From the NCBI RefSeq assembly GCF_001888805.2, contig NZ_CP019113.1, forward strand, positions 1,736,001-1,800,000: a stretch of 64,000 nt of DNA, read 5' to 3'. This DNA is from Enterobacter sp. SA187 (GTDB taxonomy: Bacteria > Pseudomonadota > Gammaproteobacteria > Enterobacterales > Enterobacteriaceae). Positions 25,857 to 34,465 of this stretch are shown piece by piece; position 1 is the stretch's first letter; the number at the start of each line of letters is the position of its first letter. A program made the position numbers and the translations under genes. The notes beneath the pieces are model-generated. The model was not told where the DNA came from. It saw only the letters and a list, made by a program, of their open reading frames with translations, and searched no databases.

Positions 25857-26927
25857 ATGATGATGACGCCTGAACAAAAATTTGCCCGCTGGGTAAGGGT
25901 GAGTATTGCCTCTTTCCTGCTGATGTTTGTCTATTTTATTGTCGCGGATATCTGGATCCCGCTGACGCCGGATGCCACCGTGATGCGGGTGGTGACGCCA
26001 GTATCTTCGCGCGTGGCGGGCTATGTCGCGCAGGTGCACGTGCATAACAACAGCCCGGTAAAGAAGGGCGATCTGCTGTTTGAGCTGGATCCCACGCCAT
26101 TCATCAACAAAGTGGAAGCCGCGCAAATTGCCCTGCAACAGGCGCGTCTCACCAATCAACAGCTGGACGCGAAAATTGCCGCAGCCCAGGCGAGCCTGAA
26201 AACCGCCACGCTGACCGCGCAAAACGATAAAGTTACTTATAACCGTTATCAGCGTTTAAGCGCCATGCAGAATGTGTCGCAACAGGATCTGGATAAAGTG
26301 CGTACCGCCTGGCAGAGCAGCGAACAGTCAGTGAATGCGCTGCGGGCGAACATCAGCGAGCTGATGATTGAGCGCGGCGAAAAGGACGACAGCCGCAACG
26401 TGACGCTGCAAAAATACCGCAACGCGCTGACCCAGGCAGAGCTGGATCTGGCGTGGACCAAAGTGCGCGCCGAAGCGGACGGCATGGTGAGTAACCTGCA
26501 ATTAAGCCCCGGCTGGAACGCCGCTGCCGGATCCGCAGCGCTGGCGCTGGTCAGCGAGCAGACGGATATCATCGCCGATTTCCGGGAAAAGAGCCTGCGC
26601 CATACGCATCCCGGATCTGACGCGGCGGTGGTGTTTGACGCGCTGCCGGGCCAGGTGTTTCATGCGCACGTTACCAGCCGCGACGCGGGGGTACTGGCGG
26701 GGCAGGAAGCGGTGAATGGCGAGCTGTCTGCGCCGGAGTCCTCTAACCGCTGGGTGCGCGATGCCCAGCGTATGCGCATTCACGTCGCGCTGGATGAGCC
26801 GCTGGATCAGCGGCTGCCGACCGGCGCGCGCGCCACCGTGCAGCTGTATAACAGCGAAGGTCCGTTCGCCCGCTTCTTCTCCGGGCTGCAAATCCATTTA
26901 GTCAGCCTGTTGCATTATGTCTATTAA
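25857..26927 (+). CDS. HlyD/EmrA-family membrane fusion protein
   Basis: 356 residues; three consecutive ATG codons leave the start uncertain by two residues. One N-terminal membrane helix (VSIASFLLMFVYFIVADIWI), then the biotinyl-lipoyl half motif SSRVAGYVAQVHVHNNSPVK, a coiled-coil hairpin (residues ~85-175), and the second lipoyl/beta-barrel part (VRAEADGMVSNLQLSPG). This is the periplasmic adaptor of efflux systems of the AaeA/EmrA kind. It overlaps the DUF2955 membrane gene by 11 bp, and they form a two-gene exporter like AaeAB. Substrate unknown. Confidence 0.9.
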   Translation: MMMTPEQKFARWVRVSIASFLLMFVYFIVADIWIPLTPDATVMRVVTPVSSRVAGYVAQVHVHNNSPVKKGDLLFELDPTPFINKVEAAQIALQQARLTNQQLDAKIAAAQASLKTATLTAQNDKVTYNRYQRLSAMQNVSQQDLDKVRTAWQSSEQSVNALRANISELMIERGEKDDSRNVTLQKYRNALTQAELDLAWTKVRAEADGMVSNLQLSPGWNAAAGSAALALVSEQTDIIADFREKSLRHTHPGSDAAVVFDALPGQVFHAHVTSRDAGVLAGQEAVNGELSAPESSNRWVRDAQRMRIHVALDEPLDQRLPTGARATVQLYNSEGPFARFFSGLQIHLVSLLHYVY

Positions 26928-27999
26928 CAACACGCTGACCCGCGTTTTCACGCCGCACGACAAGATCGTCTTTACTGCCAACGATCTGCGTCAGACGATG
27001 CGTATTGCGGTGGCGGGGGTGATCGCGCTCAGCATCTCAAGCTTTTACAACACCCAGTACGGCGTCTTTTTCGTGGTTTATCCGCTGATGCTGATGGCGC
27101 TGGTGCCGATGTTTAACCGGCACGTGGCCAAGCAGTTTATTTTGAGTGCGGCGATCAACTGCATCGAAATGGTACTGATCATCGGCTATCTGTCGCAGTG
27201 GCCGGTGATCATGACGCTGGTGGTGTTTGGCCTGTACGTGATCCGTTTTCGCTTTATGAGCCAGGGGCCGCTGTTCCTGTTCGGCTCCATGGGCGTGGTT
27301 TGCCAGAGCGTAATGCTCAATTTTATGAGCTACCCCACCAACGACTGGCATGTGCTGCTGTTCTCCAACATGGAGGCCAGCGTGATGGCGGTATGCCTGA
27401 GCGCGGTGCTGCACTACCTGATCCCGGATGTCGAACCGCGCACGCGCCCGCCGCTGATCGAGAAAAACGCCGCCCGCGTGCGGCACGAATCGCTGTTGTC
27501 CGGCACGGTGGCGACGATGATTTTTATCGTCTTCCAGGTCTGTAATCTGAGCGATTCGCTGTCGGCGCTGATGGCGGGGATTTTGTCACTCTTCCCGATG
27601 CATTATCGCGGCGCGGTGTTAAGTTCGCTGTGGCGTATCGTCGGCGTGGTGCTGGGCTGTATGTATGTGATGGTGGTGCAGCTGGTGCTCTACGATCACA
27701 GCAGCCATATGTTATTGATGATGCCGCTGATTGGCCTCGGCATGGCCTTCGGCGCGCGCCTGCACACCATGGAAAAAGTCGGAGCGGGCGTGGGCTTTGC
27801 CAGCGTCACCACCCTCGGCATTATGTTCGGACAGAACATGCATCCGAATCAGGATCTGGTGTTCAGCGACGTGTACCGCATTGCGTCGGTAACCGTCTCA
27901 CTGCTGGTTACTCTGACCATGGTTTTTCTGGTGCACCTGATCCTCAATCGCTTTGAGGCGACCCGCTACGTAATTGATCCGCCGCAGGCCGGAGTGTGA
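26917..27999 (+). CDS. DUF2955 inner-membrane transporter (FUSC-like)
   Basis: 360 residues with about ten membrane helices in two halves (e.g. IAVAGVIALSISSFYNTQYG and VVYPLMLMALVPMF; then SLSALMAGILSLFPMHYRGA and LWRIVGVVLGCMYVMVVQLV). The halves resemble the aromatic-acid exporter/FUSC fold, and DUF2955 proteins are found with HlyD partners. The gene overlaps the adaptor gene, so the proteins presumably act together to export a small acidic or toxic compound. No regulator is adjacent. Confidence 0.85.
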   Translation: MSINNTLTRVFTPHDKIVFTANDLRQTMRIAVAGVIALSISSFYNTQYGVFFVVYPLMLMALVPMFNRHVAKQFILSAAINCIEMVLIIGYLSQWPVIMTLVVFGLYVIRFRFMSQGPLFLFGSMGVVCQSVMLNFMSYPTNDWHVLLFSNMEASVMAVCLSAVLHYLIPDVEPRTRPPLIEKNAARVRHESLLSGTVATMIFIVFQVCNLSDSLSALMAGILSLFPMHYRGAVLSSLWRIVGVVLGCMYVMVVQLVLYDHSSHMLLMMPLIGLGMAFGARLHTMEKVGAGVGFASVTTLGIMFGQNMHPNQDLVFSDVYRIASVTVSLLVTLTMVFLVHLILNRFEATRYVIDPPQAGV

Positions 28000-28008
28000 C
28001 AAGGCGCG

Positions 28009-29295
28009 TTACAGGCTGAAAGAGAAGCGTGAAAACAGCGCCGGAAGCTGTGACAGCAGGAATAAAATCAGCCCGATAGTGCCGCCGACCAGCGTGCCGT
28101 TGACGCGGATAAACTGCAAGTCCTTGCCGATGTTCAGTTCGATCTGCTGCGACATATCTTTCGCGTCCCAGCTTTTTACCGTGTCGCTGATATGCCCGGT
28201 GAGGAAGCGGGCGAACTCCGGCGCAACGCTGCGCGCGGCCTGCTCCAGGTGCTGATTGAGCGACGCGCGCAGGGCGCTGTCGGCGACAAGGGTTTCGCCA
28301 AACCACAGCCCGGCTTCGGTGATGCGCTGTTTAACGCGGGAGTCGTCACTTTGCATATCCGCTTTCAGCCAGCCGCGCAGATCGCCCCACAGTTCCCCCA
28401 GATAGCGGTTAAAGGCCTCATCCTCTTTCAGATAGGTTTTGGTGCTTTCGGCTTTTGCCGCCATTTCCGGATCCGTTTTCAGCCGCTCGATCAGCCGTAC
28501 CGTGGCACGATCAAAGGCAAGGCGGATCTGGTGCGCCTGATCGGCGCTGATGTCTGCCAGCAGGGAATTCACCGCGCTGGTGACCAGTTCGGCGCTGTGC
28601 TCGCCGAGCCATTCCGTCGGTAGCAGCCGCGCTTTGTTCGGATGTTCGGTTTTGAGCCAGCGCACGATCTGCGCGGCGATAAAGGTACGGGTGCTCTCGC
28701 GGCCTAACAGCGTGACCAGCTGCGCAATAAGCGCGTCCAGCAGCGCCTGATGACGATTGTTTTTGGTCAGGCTTTCCAGTACCAGCGCGGAGGTGCCGCT
28801 GAGATCCACCTTATCGATGGCCTTATGTACTGCGCGTTTGAGCAACTGCTGAATGCGCGAGTCATCAGTCAAATCGAGAAAGCCGCTCATCACCTGCAAA
28901 AGGTTCTGCCCAATGCGCGCGGCATTTTCCGGTTTACTGAACCAGTTACCGATGATCAGGGCCGGTTCGTGACGCCGGATCAGATCAATAAGCGACTGGG
29001 TATCGAGAAATTTTTCCTGCACGAAAACCCCGAGATTTTCGCCGATGCGGTCTTTATTGCGCGGGATGATCGCCGTATGGCGGGAAATGAACGGTAGCGG
29101 GACGCGGCGAAACAGCGCCACCACCGCGAACCAGTCCGCCAGCGCGCCAACCATCGCCGCTTCGGCAACCGCCTTTACGCCGCTGACCCAGATCGAGGGC
29201 GGCAGAAACAGGGTCGTCACAAAAGTCGCCGCTGCAATCAGCAGTAGCGACAGCGCCAGACGCTTGGCGCGTTTAAGTTCAGCGAGTTTATCCAT
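28009..29295 (-). CDS. yjiN: DUF445 inner-membrane protein YjiN
   Basis: 428 residues, as in E. coli. N-terminal membrane segment (LALSLLLIAAATFVTTLFLP) and C-terminal helix (GGTIGLILFLLSQLPALF) flank a long helical body; AEAAMVGALADWFAVVALFR is the DUF445 hallmark. Function unknown. In E. coli yjiN lies left of yjiR; here it lies right of yjiS and the exporter pair, so local order has changed. Confidence 0.92.
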   Translation of the reverse strand: MDKLAELKRAKRLALSLLLIAAATFVTTLFLPPSIWVSGVKAVAEAAMVGALADWFAVVALFRRVPLPFISRHTAIIPRNKDRIGENLGVFVQEKFLDTQSLIDLIRRHEPALIIGNWFSKPENAARIGQNLLQVMSGFLDLTDDSRIQQLLKRAVHKAIDKVDLSGTSALVLESLTKNNRHQALLDALIAQLVTLLGRESTRTFIAAQIVRWLKTEHPNKARLLPTEWLGEHSAELVTSAVNSLLADISADQAHQIRLAFDRATVRLIERLKTDPEMAAKAESTKTYLKEDEAFNRYLGELWGDLRGWLKADMQSDDSRVKQRITEAGLWFGETLVADSALRASLNQHLEQAARSVAPEFARFLTGHISDTVKSWDAKDMSQQIELNIGKDLQFIRVNGTLVGGTIGLILFLLSQLPALFSRFSFSL

Positions 29296-29424
29296 GGTTT
29301 AAGAATAGATCTCCTGACCGTATCCAACAGATTAAATTCTCTCACATTTCTGTCGAAATAAAATCGTGCTGAAAAAACGCGGCATTACAGGTATCGTCTT
29401 TTTATGAAACGGAGAGTTTAAAAG

Positions 29425-30207
29425 ATGAAAAAAAGAGTCCTGCTAATCGCCAGCGTCATCCTGTTGTGCTGGGTGATGATTTTTCCGATGTCGCTACTGT
29501 TTTCACGCTACAGCATCGGCGAGCCGACCATCAGTTTTTATAATATTTTTAATGTGCTGGTCAGTGCGCTGGCTTTTGCCGGGCTGGTCACCACACTGGT
29601 ATTGCAGATTGAACAAACACGCCGCAGCAATATCGATAGCATCGAACGAAGCGTATTTGAACTGTTCAATACCTTTACCTCGGACAGTTTTCAGGCCGTC
29701 AAAAACGACGCGTTTTTATGCCTGTTAATTGCCGTAAGACATAAGCCTTACGGCATGTTTTTAACGAGCCGACTATTCCCGGTCGGGCGTTTGCCTTTTC
29801 CTGAAAAAGCACGGCAGATTTACACGCAATTCCGGCCAGAGCTGGCTACAGCGTCTGATAAAGAACTGGCGGATGTGGATCGTGCTGCCCGCCTTCACCT
29901 CGATAACATACTTAACTTTTTTTCAATGCTGGCGCAGCGTCAGGCCGCGCACTCGGTGATCAAACAGGTTAACTTCGCCTATGACTGGTGGCGGCCTACG
30001 TTATGGATCATTGCCCAGTTACAGTATGAAATCTGGACGGGATCCGAAACCGTGCGTCAGTCCTGCCGGACGCCGTTACTCCGGGAAACCCTGAAAACAC
30101 TTGATGATATTTACGGATATGAGCCGCTGGTGCCGGGACCAGCAGTTTATGCTTATCTGCGAAGCCATCCGTGGCTGCGTGAAGAGAAGCTCGATAGCGC
30201 CTACTGA
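29425..30207 (+). CDS. two-helix membrane protein of unknown function, Abi-like layout
   Basis: 260 residues. Two N-terminal membrane helices (RVLLIASVILLCWVMIFPM and NIFNVLVSALAFAGLVTTLV) are followed by LQIEQTRRSNIDSIERSVFE and LFNTFTSD, then a soluble helical domain. The order (two helices, a Gln/Arg-rich connector, FE.F..LF) recalls putative phage abortive-infection membrane proteins (Phage_abi type), but resemblance is only in layout. GGAGAG precedes the ATG. It stands alone between yjiN and a convergent VOC gene. Function not assignable. Confidence 0.6.
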   Translation: MKKRVLLIASVILLCWVMIFPMSLLFSRYSIGEPTISFYNIFNVLVSALAFAGLVTTLVLQIEQTRRSNIDSIERSVFELFNTFTSDSFQAVKNDAFLCLLIAVRHKPYGMFLTSRLFPVGRLPFPEKARQIYTQFRPELATASDKELADVDRAARLHLDNILNFFSMLAQRQAAHSVIKQVNFAYDWWRPTLWIIAQLQYEIWTGSETVRQSCRTPLLRETLKTLDDIYGYEPLVPGPAVYAYLRSHPWLREEKLDSAY

Positions 30208-30208
30208 C

Positions 30209-30730
30209 TCAGGGCTGCCAGCGGCGAAGCGCAGTGTGCTGTTCATAGGGCATCGGCGAGGGGCGGGTGATCATTTCGATAATGCCGCCCCAGGGCGTAC
30301 GGCCATAGCAAAAGGCGTTGCCGTCGCCGCGCTCGGGGGGAAAGCTCAGCGCTTTCGGCCCGGTGAACATTGCGCCCCCCGCCTGTTCAAAGCTTTTAAT
30401 GGCCGCCTCGATGTCATCCACATACACGGCAAAATGTTGCAGACCATAGTCATTCGCCCTGGGCGGCTCCCGTTGATCGTCGCCGTGCATTTCAAACAGC
30501 TCAATGCCGGGACCGTGATGCAGTTTCAGCATGCGCACCGCTTTCACCTGCGTGCCGGGCGTTAAACGCAGCGTTTTCTGCTGCGCCTCCTGATCGACCT
30601 CATCCCCTGGCGCGACGGAGGTGTATATCACTTCTGCCCCCAGCGCGGCGCAGAAAAAGGCTGTCGCCTGTTCTATATCCGGGACGGTGATCCCGATGTG
30701 ATCCATTCCCCGAACCGCTGATTGCGACAT
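30209..30730 (-). CDS. VOC-family (glyoxalase-fold) protein
   Basis: 173 residues. Starts SQSAVRGMDHIGITVPDIEQ with metal-ligand-like His in MDHIGI, IELFEM, LQHFAVYV and GIIEMI, the four ligand positions of the vicinal oxygen chelate fold. AGAGGAGG precedes ATG. Such enzymes include glyoxalases, epimerases and dioxygenases; the ligands look complete, so it is probably an active enzyme with unknown substrate. Its stop is 1 bp from the end of the convergent membrane-protein gene. Confidence 0.85.
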   Translation of the reverse strand: MSQSAVRGMDHIGITVPDIEQATAFFCAALGAEVIYTSVAPGDEVDQEAQQKTLRLTPGTQVKAVRMLKLHHGPGIELFEMHGDDQREPPRANDYGLQHFAVYVDDIEAAIKSFEQAGGAMFTGPKALSFPPERGDGNAFCYGRTPWGGIIEMITRPSPMPYEQHTALRRWQP

Positions 30731-30912
30731 GATGCCTCCTCTGTTTTCTGCCTTTTTTCAAAGTAATAAAGGTAGAAGGTAAGCCACGTAAAACGCCATA
30801 CAGAAATGAAAAATCATAGGTTTATACGAAACTTTACGCTTAATCGCAGTCGTTACGTCTACCATTAATAACCCAGATAGCATTTTTTACTGCCCATCAG
30901 GAGGTATTTGAT

Positions 30913-32283
30913 ATGGCGTACCAGACAATGAATCCTTTTACCAACGAGCTTGTAAAAGAGTATCCGCCCCACAGCGATGCCGACGTCGAAAGCGCGCTGC
31001 AAAAAGCCGATGCGCTTTACCACTCCGACTGGGCGAAAGGGGATATTGATCAGCGGCTGCCGATCCTGCACCGCCTGGCCGATCTGATGGAAGAGCAGCA
31101 GGAAGAACTGGCAAAAATTGCCACCCAGGACATGGGTAAGCTGATTGAACAGAGCCGTGGCGAAGTGGCGCTGTGCGCGAAAATCGCCCGCTATTACGCG
31201 GATAACGCCAAAGCCTTCCTTGCGCCGGTGAAATATGACTCCGATCTGGGCGACGCCTGGGTTGAGCATCACCCGATTGGCGTACTGCTGGCGGTGGAGC
31301 CGTGGAACTTCCCTTATTATCAGCTGATGCGTGTGCTGGCCCCAAACCTAGCCGCCGGTAACCCGGTGCTGGTAAAACATGCGAGCATTGTGCCGCACTG
31401 TGCCGAAGCCTTTGCGCATCTGGTGCGTGAAGCGGGCGCGCCGGAAGGGGCGTACACCAACCTGTTTATTTCATCCGATCAGGTATCAAACATTATCGCC
31501 GATGACCGTGTGCAGGGCGTGGCGCTGACCGGTTCAGAAAAAGCCGGTGGCATCGTCGCTGCGCAGGCGGCGAAGAAACTGAAAAAATCGACGCTGGAGC
31601 TGGGCGGTAACGACGTGTTCGTGGTGCTCGACGACGCCGATATGGAAAAAGCGGTGAAAGTGGGTGTCATGGCGCGGTTGCAGAACGCCGGGCAGGTCTG
31701 TACCGCGGCGAAACGCTTTATCATCCATGAGGCGGTGGCGGATAAGTTCCTTGAAAAATACACCGAGGCGTTCCGTCAGGTGAAGATGGGCGATCCGCTG
31801 GATGAAAGCACTACCCTTGGCCCGCTATCCTCGAAAGATGCTGTCGAAACCCTGACCAAACAGGTGGCCGAGGCGGTGAAAAATGGCGCGACGCTGCACT
31901 ATGGCGGTAAGCCAGTCGACCACAAAGGTAACTTCTTTGAACCGACCATTCTCACCAACATTACCCGTGATAACCCGGCGTACTTTGAAGAGTTCTTCGG
32001 CCCGGTGGCGCAGATCTATGTGGTGAAAAATGATGATGAAGCGGTGAAGCTGGCGAACGATTCCCACTACGGTCTGGGCGGCGCGATCTTCAGCCAGAAC
32101 ATCGAGCGGGCCAAAGGCCTCGCCTCGCGTATCGAAACCGGGATGGTTTACATCAACTCGCTGACCGATACTGCGCCGGAGTTGCCGTTCGGCGGCGTCA
32201 AGCGCTCCGGCTTTGGCCGCGAGCTGTCGGATCTGGGGATCAAGGAATTTGTGAACCAGAAGCTGGTGGTGGTGAGTAAGTAA
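30913..32283 (+). CDS. sad: NAD-dependent succinate-semialdehyde dehydrogenase Sad-like
   Basis: 456 residues. Aldehyde dehydrogenase motifs are intact: VEPWNFPYYQ, LTGSEKAGGIVA (NAD site), catalytic Glu in LELGGND and catalytic Cys in AGQVCTAAKR (~262). Sequence resembles E. coli Sad (YneI) closely. It oxidises succinate semialdehyde to succinate, cytosolic, linking 4-aminobutyrate or putrescine breakdown to the TCA cycle. AGGAGG before the ATG. In E. coli the gene lies elsewhere, with yneG-H; here it stands alone with its own terminator. Confidence 0.88.
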   Translation: MAYQTMNPFTNELVKEYPPHSDADVESALQKADALYHSDWAKGDIDQRLPILHRLADLMEEQQEELAKIATQDMGKLIEQSRGEVALCAKIARYYADNAKAFLAPVKYDSDLGDAWVEHHPIGVLLAVEPWNFPYYQLMRVLAPNLAAGNPVLVKHASIVPHCAEAFAHLVREAGAPEGAYTNLFISSDQVSNIIADDRVQGVALTGSEKAGGIVAAQAAKKLKKSTLELGGNDVFVVLDDADMEKAVKVGVMARLQNAGQVCTAAKRFIIHEAVADKFLEKYTEAFRQVKMGDPLDESTTLGPLSSKDAVETLTKQVAEAVKNGATLHYGGKPVDHKGNFFEPTILTNITRDNPAYFEEFFGPVAQIYVVKNDDEAVKLANDSHYGLGGAIFSQNIERAKGLASRIETGMVYINSLTDTAPELPFGGVKRSGFGRELSDLGIKEFVNQKLVVVSK

Positions 32284-32300
32284 TTACTGATTAGCATCAT

Positions 32301-32322
32301 GGCCCTCCCGCAGGGGAGGGCC
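32301..32322 (+). terminator. hairpin after sad
   Basis: GGCCCTCCC-GCAG-GGGAGGGCC, a perfect 9-bp stem; only a weak T-rich stretch follows. Confidence 0.7.
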
Positions 32323-32431
32323 AACCTCCTTCCGCTTTAAGCCTCTTATTCCCCAGATTCAAACGTCATATTAGCGATGTGCTAAAACTGTGAAATAATA
32401 ACCAGCATCAAGAATGATACGGGAAAGAGCG

Positions 32432-33166
32432 ATGTCGACTGAACTGCTGGGGCTGACCTGGGACGCAAGCGTGATCCCGGAGGTTAAAAACGTGGGTACC
32501 CGCGTGGCGTTATTTACCTTTAAAACCCATATGGCAGGTTTTGTGTGGGACGCGGCACAGCTGGAAAATAACCCCTATACCTATGTTGAAGTTAAAACCC
32601 TGCTGGATGGCGTTACCGTCGGCGGCCATAAAGTTAGTGATACCGAGCAGGTGTTAAACCTTGCTGACAGCAGCAAAAAGCTGATTGAGCTGGTGCAGAC
32701 CGGGCGGTTTGATCTCGATAAAAAAACCTTCACGCTGCTACACAGTATTATTGCCCGTAACGAAGCGCTGGAATGGGGCGTTTTCCGGGGTGAAGGGGAT
32801 GAGGTGCATTATCAGGCCCGCGTTCACCTGGGGGAACTGGGTACGCATTTTCCGCCCGCAACGGAAGCCGGCGCTCCGGAACTTAACCGGATATTTTCAG
32901 AGGGTGCCCGCCAGATCAAAACCCTGCCGCCTTTTGAAGGCGCGCTGGCCATGTTCCTTTTTGGCGCTTATTTTCAATTTTTCTTTGACGGTAATAAACG
33001 CACCAGTCGTCATATGATGAATGGCTGGCTGATGCTGCACGGCTTCAACCCTATCAGCATCCCGGCTGCCCGTGCGCTGGAATTTAACGCCCGAATGGTG
33101 CGTTTTTATCACAGTAAAGATGCCACCGAAATGATGAAGTTTCTGGTGGAGTGTTATCAGGATTAA
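32432..33166 (+). CDS. Fic-domain protein with Gln in place of catalytic His
   Basis: 244 residues from ATG 32432 (GGAAAGAG 3-6 nt upstream); an ATG at 32414 lacks such a site. The core helix reads AYFQFFFDGNKRTSRHMMNG, which aligns with the Fic motif HxFx(D/E)GNxRxxR except that position 1 is Gln (residue 182, codon CAA) instead of His. The anion-binding DGNKRTSR loop is intact. Fic enzymes usually move AMP from ATP to a target protein and need that His as base, so this protein may be inactive, regulatory or use another reaction. The N-terminal ~100 residues (FKTHMAGFVWDAAQLENNPY) contain the usual Fic_N-like helices. No small antitoxin gene is adjacent. Confidence 0.82.
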   Translation: MSTELLGLTWDASVIPEVKNVGTRVALFTFKTHMAGFVWDAAQLENNPYTYVEVKTLLDGVTVGGHKVSDTEQVLNLADSSKKLIELVQTGRFDLDKKTFTLLHSIIARNEALEWGVFRGEGDEVHYQARVHLGELGTHFPPATEAGAPELNRIFSEGARQIKTLPPFEGALAMFLFGAYFQFFFDGNKRTSRHMMNGWLMLHGFNPISIPAARALEFNARMVRFYHSKDATEMMKFLVECYQD

Positions 33167-33170
33167 CGTT

Positions 33171-33202
33171 ATGCCGGATGGCGGCTGCGCCTTATCCGGC
33201 CT
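33171..33202. repeat. single REP element between fic-like gene and yjiA
   Basis: ATGCCGGATGGCGGCTGCGC with CTTATCCGGCCTGG following, the Y-type REP palindrome, between convergent genes. Confidence 0.8.
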
Positions 33203-33205
33203 GGA

Positions 33206-34162
33206 TTATTTCTTCAGCCCCATAAACGCCGCTCTGATCTCCTCTTCCGGCAACTGTACCCCGATAAACACCAGCTGGCTGTGCGGTGGCTCGTCGCCCC
33301 ACGGACGGTCCCAGTCGGCGCTGTACAGGCGCTGCACGCCCTGGAACAGCAGGCGATTCGGTTCGCCGTCGATCCACAGCATCCCTTTGTAGCGCAGCAG
33401 CTTTTCCGCGAAGCTCAGCAGCAGATTTTCCATCACCCGCGACACCTCGCTGATATCCACCGGGTAATCCATCTCCACCACAATAGAGGCTATATCGTTC
33501 TGCTTATCGCTCATAAAATGGAAGCGCGGCTTTGCCGGTACGATGGTTTCTTCCAGCATAAAGCCATGAGTGTTAAACAGCAGCGCCAGATCGGTTTCAC
33601 CGTGGATCACGGTGTAGACAGGCGCGCGGGCATTGATGCGCGCCAGCCGTTCGCGCAGCGGTTCGGCCTCGCCAGCAATATCGGTTTTGGTGAGCAGAAT
33701 GCGGTCGGCATAGCCCACCTGCGACTGGGCCAGGGTGAACTGGTTCATCTGCTCATCGGCATGCACCGCGTCCACCAGCGCGATCACGCCGTCCAGCAGG
33801 TAGCGCTGGCAGATAATTTCATGATTGAAGAAGGTCTGAATAATCGGACCGGGATCGGCCATGCCGGTGCATTCGATCACCAGACGGTCAAATTCGATGT
33901 CGCCTTTGTCGAGGCTGTCGAGCAGATCCAGCAGCGCGTCCTGTAATTCATTAGAACGACTACAGCAGATACAGCCGTTGGTCAGGGTTTTGATCTGCGT
34001 GGCGCGATCGCCGATCAGCTGAGTATCGACGGAGACTTCCCCGAACTCATTTTCAATGACGGCAATTTTATAACCGTGCTGTTCATTGAGGATATGGCGC
34101 AGCAGGGTGGTTTTTCCTGCGCCAAGAAAACCGGTGAGAAGGGTGACGGCAATCGGGGTCAT
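33206..34162 (-). CDS. yjiA: COG0523-family metal-chaperone GTPase YjiA
   Basis: 318 residues. P-loop GFLGAGKT at ~11-18, metal-binding CxCC motif GCICCSRS at residues 64-67, and switch/NKxD-type TKTDIAGE. YjiA is a cytosolic GTPase of the CobW/Nha group that binds zinc or other metals; the client is unknown. It is the last gene of btsT-yjiX-yjiA, as in E. coli. Confidence 0.95.
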   Translation of the reverse strand: MTPIAVTLLTGFLGAGKTTLLRHILNEQHGYKIAVIENEFGEVSVDTQLIGDRATQIKTLTNGCICCSRSNELQDALLDLLDSLDKGDIEFDRLVIECTGMADPGPIIQTFFNHEIICQRYLLDGVIALVDAVHADEQMNQFTLAQSQVGYADRILLTKTDIAGEAEPLRERLARINARAPVYTVIHGETDLALLFNTHGFMLEETIVPAKPRFHFMSDKQNDIASIVVEMDYPVDISEVSRVMENLLLSFAEKLLRYKGMLWIDGEPNRLLFQGVQRLYSADWDRPWGDEPPHSQLVFIGVQLPEEEIRAAFMGLKK

Positions 34163-34174
34163 GAGGTTTCCTTC

Positions 34175-34369
34175 TTAACAGCAGCTGCTTCCGCCGCTGC
34201 CATAGCGTGCTTCCTGACGTTCACGGAAGAACTCGTTATAGGTCATACAGGGCTTGTCCGGGTGATTGGTTTTCATGTGTTCGACGTAGTTGTCGTAATC
34301 AGGAATACCAATCAGCATACGCGCGGCCTGGCCGAGATACTTTTTTGCTTCGCCTAAGTTACCAAACAT
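34175..34369 (-). CDS. yjiX: small DUF466 protein YjiX
   Basis: 64 residues: MFGNLGEAKKYLGQAARMLI ... GIPDYDNYVEHMK, ending CC. Matches YjiX/YbdD (67/65 residues). The same gene pairing (cstA-ybdD, btsT-yjiX) recurs in enterobacteria, so it probably assists the CstA-type transporter. Lies between btsT and yjiA; a REP pair separates it from btsT. Confidence 0.93.
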   Translation of the reverse strand: MFGNLGEAKKYLGQAARMLIGIPDYDNYVEHMKTNHPDKPCMTYNEFFRERQEARYGSGGSSCC

Positions 34370-34390
34370 TTTCCATCCCGATAAGAAAAA

Positions 34391-34459
34391 GCCCGGCGGC
34401 GCTACGCATGCCGGACCTGAAGTATTTTGTAGGGCGGGTCAGCGCAGCGCCACCCGCCA
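34391..34459. repeat. REP pair between btsT and yjiX
   Basis: GCCCGGCGGCGCTACGCATG-type unit at 34391-34416 and GGGCGGGTCAGCGCAGCGCC-type unit at 34431-34459, inside the operon, where REPs often stabilise the upstream message. Confidence 0.8.
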
Positions 34460-34465
34460 GGCTAC

